A stretch of 17,397 nucleotides of DNA from an uncultured Collinsella sp. Its GTDB lineage: Bacteria > Actinomycetota > Coriobacteriia > Coriobacteriales > Coriobacteriaceae. Under the pieces are notes generated by a model. That model did no database searches, had not been told where the DNA came from, and was given only the letters and a program-made list of their open reading frames with translations. Positions 6,455-12,703 of the stretch are shown in pieces. The position numbers and the translations under genes are program-made. Where the stretch lies: the NCBI GenBank assembly GCA_902479095.1, contig CABSNL010000041.1, forward strand, positions 1-17,397, given 5' to 3'. Numbering within the stretch: the stretch's first letter is position 1; every line of letters begins with the position of its first letter.

Positions 6455-7664
6455 ACGAACCCCCTTCCAACAAATCAACGACTTTAAGTATACGCCCCAG
6501 GCACGCTTCCCAAGAGACCGCCGACGGCTCGAACGTCGAAGGCGGCGCCGCAAGCGCCTGCGCGATAGCATCTGCCAGTGCGCGCTCAAACAACGGAAGG
6601 TCGGCCGCCACAGGCGTGTCGACATCCGTCATACGCGGCGGCGCCACCCACGTCACGGGAGCACCGGGAAGCATCGCCTCCATCCAGGGACGAACGCCGG
6701 GCAAATCGGTCGCCACAACTTTGCAGCCGCACGCGAGGGCCTCGATCGTCACGAGCGGCAGACCCTCGTAAAACGAAGGCAGCACAAAGACGTCGGAACT
6801 GCGGTAGGCACGCACGAGCCCATCGCTATCCAGGCGCCCCGCCAGCGTCACCGGCACATCCGAGGCCGCGGTCAAGCGCTCGATACGCGCGTACTCGGCA
6901 TCGTCCCCGCGGCCGCCCACAAGTACCAAGCCAGATGGGCGGACGTCACCGTCAATCGGCAATGACACGGCACGAACCAGCGACTCGACGCCCTTTTTAA
7001 AGCAAATCTTGCCCACGTACACAAGCGATCCCGGCTGCCTCGCCACGTTTGCGTCGCGGCAGAAGACGCGATGGTCGTAGCCCGTCCCAATCACGTGGAT
7101 GCGATCGGCATCGACGCCGCACACCAGGCCAATCTGCTCAGCCTGCTCAGCATGGAGCGCAAAGACGGCATCGAGCCGACGAACCGCACTTACGATGCGA
7201 TCGCGCTCGAGCGCATGCGAACGTAACTGCCGCAGGTCGGTCGAATGGCACACGGCAACAACCGGCACGCCCCGGACGCACTCGCGCGCCAATGCGGTCA
7301 CCAGATACAGGTGATGGCAGAGCACCAGATCGGGCCGAAACTCAGCCACCGCCCGATCGATTGCAGCAGCAAATGCCCGCTCAAATGCCTTGAGCATCGA
7401 AGGTGTCAGATCACGATAGCGTGTGGAGGGATAGGGCATGACATCGGACATACCACAGATGGGAAACGGCAGCTCGGGCGACTCGAACGGTACGGCAAAC
7501 ACGGCAGCACGCCGGTCCAGCTCGCCTTGGGTATCACCCGGTGCCGCGCCGCAAAGCACGGCGGCGCGATGCCCCGTCTCGATCTGCTCGCGCACGAGCG
7601 CGGCAAGGTAGGTGCCGCTGCCGGTGCTATCTGGTTTTTGTGCCGAGATATTGAGGATGCGCAT
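6447..7664 (-). CDS. GT4-family glycosyltransferase coupled to selD
   Basis: 405 residues from ATG 7664, with AGGGGTG about 8 nt upstream. The reading frame is open further upstream, but that part overlaps the activase gene and looks non-coding. It has a GT-B fold: N-terminal Rossmann half with MRILNISAQK and the GSGTYL glycine motif (15-20), CHHLYL (116-121) and CHSTDLRQ (139-146). The C-terminal half has LVYVGKICFKKGVESL (214-229), then FYEGLPLVTIEALACG with the E-x7-E nucleotide-sugar motif (Glu300, Glu308). No signal peptide; probably cytosolic. It starts 14 nt after the activase stop and overlaps selD by 8 nt. Donor and acceptor are unknown. SenB, a selenosugar synthase, is a precedent for glycosyltransferases that use selenophosphate, but this protein is longer and assignment to that function would be speculative. 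Confidence 0.85.
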   Translation of the reverse strand: MRILNISAQKPDSTGSGTYLAALVREQIETGHRAAVLCGAAPGDTQGELDRRAAVFAVPFESPELPFPICGMSDVMPYPSTRYRDLTPSMLKAFERAFAAAIDRAVAEFRPDLVLCHHLYLVTALARECVRGVPVVAVCHSTDLRQLRSHALERDRIVSAVRRLDAVFALHAEQAEQIGLVCGVDADRIHVIGTGYDHRVFCRDANVARQPGSLVYVGKICFKKGVESLVRAVSLPIDGDVRPSGLVLVGGRGDDAEYARIERLTAASDVPVTLAGRLDSDGLVRAYRSSDVFVLPSFYEGLPLVTIEALACGCKVVATDLPGVRPWMEAMLPGAPVTWVAPPRMTDVDTPVAADLPLFERALADAIAQALAAPPSTFEPSAVSWEACLGRILKVVDLLEGGSYG

Positions 7665-7678
7665 GTCGCGGTACACCC

Positions 7679-8443
7679 CTAAGCCAATGCGGCGGCGCGG
7701 ACAGCCGCGCCGATCGCTCCGGCAAAGCGAGCCTGGGGCGAGGTGGTCACCGGCGACCCCAGTAGCTCGCCCAACCGCTCCACCACGAAGGCGTTCTCGC
7801 ACAGGCCACCGGTCAGGTAGTACGGGGCGCCCGCGGCCTGCCCGGCCATGGTCGCCACGCGCGAGACCACGCTGTCGATCACGCCACGCGCAATGTTCTC
7901 GCGCGGCTCACCGCGACCGATCAGGCTGATGACCTCGCTTTCGGCAAACACCGTGCACATGCTGCTGATCTTGGTGGGCTCACCGGAACGCGCAAGGTCG
8001 GCCATCTGCTGTTGGGAAATACCTAGGCGGTCGGCCATGATCTCCAAAAAGCGCCCCGTACCGGCAGCGCACTTGTCGTTCATGGCGAACTTGGCCACGC
8101 GGCCACTTTTAAGCTGAATGACCTTGGTGTCCTGGCCGCCCACGTCAATCACCGTGCCGTGATCGCCAAACAGGCGCACGGCACCGGTACCGTGGCAGGT
8201 GATCTCGGTCACGACCTTGTGCGCATAGGGTACGGCGACACGGCCGTAGCCGGTCGCGATCACGCGCACGTCGTCGGCAGCCACGTCATAGCCGGCCGCG
8301 GCAAGCTCGCCACGCAGACGCTCCGCCGCATCGACCGAGGAAAACCCGGTTGGCTGCACGCACGTCCACGCCACCGAACCCTCCCCATCGACCACAGCAG
8401 CCTTAGCCGCCGTAGACCCGATATCGATCCCGATCCCTATCAT
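7679..8443 (-). CDS. yjiL: ATP-dependent activase of 2-hydroxyacyl-CoA dehydratase/double-cubane reductase (HgdC/YjiL family)
   Basis: 254 residues, the normal size for these homodimeric [4Fe-4S] ASKHA-fold ATPases, which inject one low-potential electron into a partner reductase at the cost of ATP. ATP-site motifs: GIDIGSTAAK (5-14) and VIDVGGQDTK (98-107). The two cluster ligands are Cys125 (NDKCAAGTGRF) and Cys163 (ISSMCTVFAESEV), both in the expected contexts. C-terminal LTGGLCENAFV and PQARFAGAIGAA complete the family pattern. ATG 8443 has GGGAGAG upstream. It follows the two YjiM-like genes, its presumed partners, and precedes the glycosyltransferase by 14 nt. Confidence 0.93.
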   Translation of the reverse strand: MIGIGIDIGSTAAKAAVVDGEGSVAWTCVQPTGFSSVDAAERLRGELAAAGYDVAADDVRVIATGYGRVAVPYAHKVVTEITCHGTGAVRLFGDHGTVIDVGGQDTKVIQLKSGRVAKFAMNDKCAAGTGRFLEIMADRLGISQQQMADLARSGEPTKISSMCTVFAESEVISLIGRGEPRENIARGVIDSVVSRVATMAGQAAGAPYYLTGGLCENAFVVERLGELLGSPVTTSPQARFAGAIGAAVRAAALA

Positions 8444-8495
8444 GGCTCTCTCCCAATCTAAACATCAAAGACAGCGGCGCGTTCAGGCGCCTTAG

Positions 8496-8604
8496 CTCTA
8501 GGTTTCTCAGGTGCCGGAGATTGCCCCGAAAGAGGAGCGCAGCGTACTTTGGGTACGCAAGCGACGGTTTGAGGGGCAAGATCCAGTGCCTGAGGAAGCT
8601 AGAG
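8496..8604. repeat. Structured intergenic element, copy A
   Basis: A long hairpin of nested helices, given in + orientation. The outer stem 8496-8511/8589-8604 is 16 positions with one G-G mismatch and one T-G wobble. P2 is TTGCCCC/GGGGCAA (8521-8527/8573-8579). An inner stem CGC plus GCGTAC/GTACGC plus GCG has a TTTGG loop. Unpaired GAAAGAGGAG and CAAGATC are identical in copy B. The outer stem runs into the last codons of the 387-aa reductase gene. Strand of action is uncertain: wobble pairs favour the + sense, although the flanking genes are read from the minus strand. Confidence 0.75.
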
Positions 8605-9762
8605 GGTTTCGATAAAGGCGGCGATGCGGGTCTCAATCTGGCCCATGTCGCCGTTGCTGTAGTCGGTCTCGATCTTCATATACGGAATACCCGCACCCTC
8701 GACAGCCTCCTGCATGCGCGCACTCTCCACGTTAAAGGTGTGGCAGGCCTGGAGCACGTTTTCGACCACGCCATCGACGTGATACTTCTCGCACATGGCC
8801 AGTGTGTTCTCCATACGACCGTCGTTGGGCGTCATGACCGAGCAGTTGATATCCAGGTAGCGGTCGGCGATGGCGCGCAGGATGTCAGGAGCCTCCGGGT
8901 CGATCATCATGGCCGCCGTGCGCTCGCCCGAGCAGTCATCCATGCACACGACCACACCGCCGTTGGACTCGATGGTGCGACCGATCTTGTTGATCACGCC
9001 GCCCACCGGGCAGCCGGTGATCAGAATGCGCTTGGCATCCGCCGCGACCGGGCGTTCGCCCGCGTCGTAGGCCTCGCGCAGCTTGGCAACCTTTTGCTCC
9101 AGTTGCTGCGTATAGGCCTCGATATCAAAACTGAACGTACCGGCAAACATAGTGCTCATCAGGTCGACGCCGCTCATGGCCGCGGGCTGGTTGGCCTGCA
9201 GCGCAAACATGTCGAGCTGGGCCGCACGCAAGCGGTTGCTACGACGGACGGCAGCGCGCAGGTCATCGTCGGTAATCGTGATGCCGTAGAAGCCCTCGAG
9301 CTCTTCCTTGAGCAGGCGGCACTCCTCGTACCAGCCCTCGCGCTCGTAGGCGCGATCGCGACCCTGCGGCAGGTGCAGAATGTGCGTGCGCTTGAGCTCG
9401 TTGAGTAGCTCGTACATCTTCTTCTTGCCGTCGCAGGTGGTCTCGCCGATGATCATGTCGCTAAAGTACGTAAACGGGCACTTTTGCGAGTAGGCAAAAC
9501 CGTACGTCGACTTGATGAGCGGACACAGATTTGCCGGCAGCACCTTCTCGGCCTCGGGAATCACCTCATCGGACGTACCGCACAGAGCCACGCTCGCAGC
9601 CCCCGCGGCATCGATAATCTCGAGCGGCGTATAGCTGCACAAAAAGCCGACCAGGCGATTACCCGCCTGCTTGTAATCCTTGACGCGAATAAACGCCGCC
9701 TTGCGCTGCTCGTTGAACTCCTCAAACGTGCGCGGTAACGGCTGCTCAATATATTCCGACAT
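8599..9762 (-). CDS. yjiM: Double-cubane-cluster anaerobic reductase, HgdB/YjiM family
   Basis: 387 residues from ATG 9762 (AAGGAG four bases upstream; a TTG at 9777 is less likely). It closely follows the E. coli YjiM pattern (about 383 residues): VGFLCSYTPLEI (Cys42), LPANLCPLIKSTYGF (Cys80), QKCPF (Cys95), GETTCDGKKKMYE (Cys110), RILITGCPVGG (Cys251), DDCSG (Cys277), LQACHTFNVES (Cys340) and the ETDYSNGDMGQIETR tail. Proteins of this type bind one [4Fe-4S] or a double-cubane [8Fe-9S] cluster and are reduced by the HgdC-type activase encoded next. The substrate is unknown; a 2-hydroxyacyl-CoA dehydratase role is not excluded, but no CoA-transferase or acyl-CoA genes are present. Structured repeats lie on both sides of the gene. 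Confidence 0.9.
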   Translation of the reverse strand: MSEYIEQPLPRTFEEFNEQRKAAFIRVKDYKQAGNRLVGFLCSYTPLEIIDAAGAASVALCGTSDEVIPEAEKVLPANLCPLIKSTYGFAYSQKCPFTYFSDMIIGETTCDGKKKMYELLNELKRTHILHLPQGRDRAYEREGWYEECRLLKEELEGFYGITITDDDLRAAVRRSNRLRAAQLDMFALQANQPAAMSGVDLMSTMFAGTFSFDIEAYTQQLEQKVAKLREAYDAGERPVAADAKRILITGCPVGGVINKIGRTIESNGGVVVCMDDCSGERTAAMMIDPEAPDILRAIADRYLDINCSVMTPNDGRMENTLAMCEKYHVDGVVENVLQACHTFNVESARMQEAVEGAGIPYMKIETDYSNGDMGQIETRIAAFIETL

Positions 9763-9799
9763 ATAGCTCCTTAACAAACCTTTTAACCAACCAAGGAAA

Positions 9800-9901
9800 C
9801 GGCTTTCCCAGGTGCTCGAGGTTGCCGTGAAAGAGGAGCGCCGCGTACTTTGGTACGCAAGCGACAGTTAGAACGGCAAGATCGGGTGCCTGGGGAAGCC
9901 G
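9800..9901. repeat. Structured intergenic element, copy B
   Basis: Same architecture as copy A. The outer stem is 9800-9812/9889-9901 with one T-G wobble. P2 is TTGCCGT/ACGGCAA (9822-9828/9873-9879). The inner stem is GCGTAC/GTACGC with a TTTG loop. Compared with copy A the helices change in a paired manner (P2 CC/GG becomes GT/AC; an outer-stem T-A becomes C-G), while GAAAGAGGAG and CAAGATC stay constant. It fills the gap between the 427-aa and 387-aa reductase genes. Confidence 0.75.
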
Positions 9902-9916
9902 CCGAGACGGATAGCC

Positions 9917-11200
9917 CTAAATAGTTTCCAAGAAAGCCTCGATCCTGGTTTGCAGTTGGCCTGCATCCTCGCCGGCGTAGTCGGTGGTGATATGCATAAA
10001 CGGAATGCCGGCCTCCTCGGCGGCCTTCTCCACGGCAAACGACTCCATCTCGTAGAGCGTGCAGAACTGCAGGGCCACGTCGACGATGCCGTCGGCATGC
10101 AGGTCCTTGGCCATCTGGACAATGTCCTTCATACGCTGGTCGTTGGGCGTAAAGACGGCGCAGTTGATCTTAAAGTAGCGCTCGGCAATGGCATCGAGCA
10201 TCTCGTCGACCGTCTCGCCGGACTCGTCGACCAGGTCCTTGTAGTAGCGCGAGCCCGTGCAGGACTCCTCGCCCACCACGACGCCGCCGGCCTTCTCGAT
10301 GAGATTGAACAGCTTCCAGTTGGGCACGGCCATGGGCGTACCGGTGTACAGGATGCGCTTGGTCCCCTTGGGCGCCACGCCTTCGCCGGCCTCAACGCGC
10401 TGTTCGCACTCAGCCGCCATATCGTTAATGGCTCCGGTCAGGCGCGGCGTGTCATCCATAAAGGCGGCCTGAACGGTCAGCAGGCTGTCGAGACCGCTGA
10501 TGGGCGCCGGATCGGCAGCGCGGGTCGCAGCCAGACGCTGCAGGGCGCGACGCTTCTCGTTGACGGCGTGGATGGCAGCCTTCAGACGCTCGGGCGTAAT
10601 CGTGACGCCGCACTCTTCCTCGATCTTAGCAGCAAGCTTTTTGACCTCGGCTTTCCAGGTCATGAGCGTCGACTCGTCGTGTACGTTGGGAATATCCATG
10701 ACGTACATGTTCTTTTGCGTGGCAAAGAACTCGTAGGCCTTCTTCTTGCCATCGCAGGTGTTCTCGCCCACCACCAGGTCACTCGACTCGATGTAGGGGC
10801 AGACCTCGCCCAGCTTAAAGCCGGCAAAGCTCTTGATGAGCGGGCAGGTGTTGCGCGGCAGATGCTCCTCGACCTTGTCGGTCGCCCAATCGGCACCCGA
10901 GCACAGGCCCACGGGGATGCCATCGCAGGCAAGCACGATCTCCTCGGGCACGTACACACAGAACGAACCGACGATCTTGGTGGCCTCGCCGGCCTCCTTC
11001 TTGTCGAGCATCTCCTTAATTCGGCCGCTGTGGATGTTGGTGGCGACAAAATCCAGGTAGGACGTGGACTTGGGGCGATTGTTCTGCGTCAGGAACATAT
11101 CGCCGTACATCTGGCCCACGGCGCCCAGCAGCATGTCGTGATCGGCAAGATTCATGCCGAGGCTCTCCCACATCGGATGGAAATCAAATTCTTCAGCCAT
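9917..11200 (-). CDS. Second double-cubane-type reductase subunit, HgdB/YjiM paralogue
   Basis: 427 residues from ATG 11200 (AGAGGGG seven bases upstream). It is a paralogue of the next gene with about 40 extra N-terminal residues. Cys contexts are retained: VGSFCVYVPEEI (Cys81), PRNTCPLIKSFAGF (Cys119), EVCPYI (Cys134), GENTCDGKKKAYE (Cys149), GEESCTG (Cys314), INCAVFTPNDQR (Cys347) and LQFCTLYEMES (Cys380). The TGCP segment of the paralogue is TGTP here, so one Cys is lost. It is the first large gene of the unit. Two tandem paralogues plus one activase suggest either a heterodimer, as in 2-hydroxyacyl-CoA dehydratases, or two separate reductases sharing one activase. Substrate unknown. Confidence 0.9.
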   Translation of the reverse strand: MAEEFDFHPMWESLGMNLADHDMLLGAVGQMYGDMFLTQNNRPKSTSYLDFVATNIHSGRIKEMLDKKEAGEATKIVGSFCVYVPEEIVLACDGIPVGLCSGADWATDKVEEHLPRNTCPLIKSFAGFKLGEVCPYIESSDLVVGENTCDGKKKAYEFFATQKNMYVMDIPNVHDESTLMTWKAEVKKLAAKIEEECGVTITPERLKAAIHAVNEKRRALQRLAATRAADPAPISGLDSLLTVQAAFMDDTPRLTGAINDMAAECEQRVEAGEGVAPKGTKRILYTGTPMAVPNWKLFNLIEKAGGVVVGEESCTGSRYYKDLVDESGETVDEMLDAIAERYFKINCAVFTPNDQRMKDIVQMAKDLHADGIVDVALQFCTLYEMESFAVEKAAEEAGIPFMHITTDYAGEDAGQLQTRIEAFLETI

Positions 11201-11363
11201 GACGGTTCCCCTCTCGAACCAAAAATGAATAGCTACGGTATTGCTGCACGGTGGATGGCGAAAACCCAGCCGCGCCTAAACCCGGAATTTTGGGGAACCT
11301 GCTTTGCAGCTGATTATTTAGTTGTGCGTCGTCTCTCCCGGAGCCGTGAACATACCTGCTCAT
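11193..11363 (-). CDS. Small ORF (56 aa) overlapping the first reductase gene
   Basis: ATG 11363 to TGA 11193-11195. It begins MSRYVHGSGRDDAQLNNQ and ends REGNRHG. Its start overlaps the stop of a 22-codon ORF (ATGA), and its stop overlaps the start of the 427-aa reductase by 8 nt. This chain suggests translational coupling. The product has no recognised domain, hydrophobic segment or metal motif, and the ORF may matter as a translated leader rather than for its peptide. Confidence 0.35.
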   Translation of the reverse strand: MSRYVHGSGRDDAQLNNQLQSRFPKIPGLGAAGFSPSTVQQYRSYSFLVREGNRHG

Positions 11364-11428
11364 ATGCGACTCCGAGCCATATACAGGGCGCGCGCGGCAA
11401 CGCGGCGAATGTATGTCGTCTGCGGCAT
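11360..11428 (-). CDS. Leader-type small ORF (22 aa)
   Basis: ATG 11428 is preceded by a very strong ribosome site (AAAGGAGGG, about 7 nt upstream). It encodes a 22-residue basic peptide beginning MPQTTYIRRVAARAL and ends at TGA 11360-11362, overlapping the next ATG. It lies roughly 30 nt from the predicted transcription start. No attenuator-type codon run is seen. Coding status rests on the ribosome site and overlap only. Confidence 0.4.
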   Translation of the reverse strand: MPQTTYIRRVAARALYMARSRI

Positions 11429-11447
11429 GTGCGCACCCTCCTTTACC

Positions 11448-11496
11448 AGTTGAGGTCAACTATATCAACGGTCATCGACTATGCGAACACCGTTGA
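11448..11496 (-). promoter_or_regulatory. Promoter and operator region of the selenium/reductase unit
   Basis: The minus strand has an extended -10 (TGATATAGT; TATAGT at 11459-11464) with no good -35. It is surrounded by four GTTGA/TCAAC half-sites. One perfect 6+2+6 dyad (AGTTGAGGTCAACT, 11448-11461) lies just downstream. One perfect 8-bp dyad with 16-bp spacer (TCAACGGT 11465-11472, ACCGTTGA 11489-11496) lies over the -35 region. This suggests a regulated promoter. The regulator is unknown and not encoded nearby. Confidence 0.5.
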
Positions 11497-11629
11497 CATT
11501 CGTACGACAGCGTCGTGTGCCGTCGTTTAATAAATAATTATTTTGATTGATAAGAGTTTGTCATCCATCATTCGGCGAACGGCAAGACAAAGCCGCCAAG
11601 GCTTATATCCCCGACGGGATTAACCAGCG
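11497..11629. other. Intergenic region after modC
   Basis: No gene seen. On the minus strand, a weak terminator-like hairpin (AAGCC, loop TTGGC, GGCTT, 11590-11604) follows the modC stop by 25 nt without a proper T-run. A very A/T-rich block (about 11526-11556) then precedes the promoter of the next unit. modC transcription may partly continue into that unit. Confidence 0.35.
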
Positions 11630-12700
11630 CTATCGACAAACCAAATGGATCCTGCTCGCATCAAAATGCATGCGCAAGGTCTCCCCCGCCTGTGGCAACT
11701 CCTCTACAGGCACGCTCACCTTGTTGACCTTCCACTGCAGGCGCGTGGGCGCATCGGCGCGCGGCACGTCCAGCAGCACCAGGCGCTCAAAACGTGAATC
11801 GCTCACTCGGGCCACGTGCAAATCATAGCTGTTGCGGCCCCGCTCGGCACGGTTGTCAACATGGAAGTAGCTTGCGCGAATGCCCAGGTATGCCACATTA
11901 TCGGGAACCTCGCGACCCACGTTAAAGGTCATACCCCAATCCAGGGCTTCAACTTCCTGAGGCCCGATCTTGCGCGCCCGGCTTGTGTTCTTGCAGCCCG
12001 TCAGGCGCAGTGCCGCCAGCGTCTGCGGACGGCGGACCACGTCCTCGACGGAGCCGATCTCCTCCACATGCCCGTCGTGCATCACGCAGATGCGCGGGCA
12101 CAGGCGGCACGCTTCGTCGATGTCGTGGCTCACGTAGAGCACGGTGCGGTTGCATACATCGAACAGGTCGAGCATATTCTGTTCGAGGGCGCTCTTAAGA
12201 TAGGAATCAAGCGCGCTCATGGGCTCGTCGAACATAAAAATGCCCGGATGCGCCGCCACCATGCGGGCAAGCGCCACGCGTTGCTGCTGACCGCCCGAGA
12301 GTCGCGCGGGATAGCGGTCGGCAAAGTCGGCCAGTCCAAAGATACCCAGGTAGCGCTCGGCAAGTTTTTTACGCGCCGCGGCATCGCCCGCGTCCTTTAC
12401 GCCGGCGCATACGTTATCGGCCACCGTCATGTTGGGGAACAGCTGATAGTTTTGGAACAGCAGGGCGCATTTGCGCTCCTGGGGCGACAGGTTGATGCCC
12501 GCCGCCGAGTCAAAAAAGGTCACGCCGTTGACGACGATCTTGCCCTCGTCGGGCGTCTCAACACCGGCAATGCAGCGCAGCGTGCAGCTCTTGCCGCAGC
12601 CCGAGGCACCAAGCAGCGCCACACGCTCCTCGCCGGCCTCAAGCTGCATATCGAGCATAAACCCCGGATAGCGCTTTTTTATGTCCAGAACGAGCGACAT
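11630..12700 (-). CDS. modC: Molybdate ABC transporter ATP-binding protein ModC
   Basis: 356 residues. The ABC ATPase domain has Walker A GASGCGKS (31-38), the LLFQNYQLFPNMTVADN Q-loop region, signature LSGGQQQR, Walker B IFMFDEP and switch His in YVSHD. The C-terminal part (about 230-356) is a Mop/TOBE-like molybdate-sensing region ending FDASRIHLV. ATG 12700 lies 3 nt after the modB stop, with GGAGG inside the modB end. It energises molybdate (or tungstate) import with ModA and ModB, all in one operon. Confidence 0.92.
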   Translation of the reverse strand: MSLVLDIKKRYPGFMLDMQLEAGEERVALLGASGCGKSCTLRCIAGVETPDEGKIVVNGVTFFDSAAGINLSPQERKCALLFQNYQLFPNMTVADNVCAGVKDAGDAAARKKLAERYLGIFGLADFADRYPARLSGGQQQRVALARMVAAHPGIFMFDEPMSALDSYLKSALEQNMLDLFDVCNRTVLYVSHDIDEACRLCPRICVMHDGHVEEIGSVEDVVRRPQTLAALRLTGCKNTSRARKIGPQEVEALDWGMTFNVGREVPDNVAYLGIRASYFHVDNRAERGRNSYDLHVARVSDSRFERLVLLDVPRADAPTRLQWKVNKVSVPVEELPQAGETLRMHFDASRIHLVCR

Positions 12701-12703
12701 AGC

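Noticed and set aside
9950..11530. Long + strand open frame (526 codons) opposite the first reductase gene
   Set aside because: It is a shadow frame of the clear HgdB/YjiM paralogue; low-complexity product and no plausible ribosome site.
11573..11635. Protein-like sequence LVNPVGDISLGGFVLPFAE in another frame just after modC, suggesting a frameshifted C-terminus
   Set aside because: modC already ends with the normal FDASRIHLV-type terminus and the extra stretch matches no known Mop extension; probably chance.
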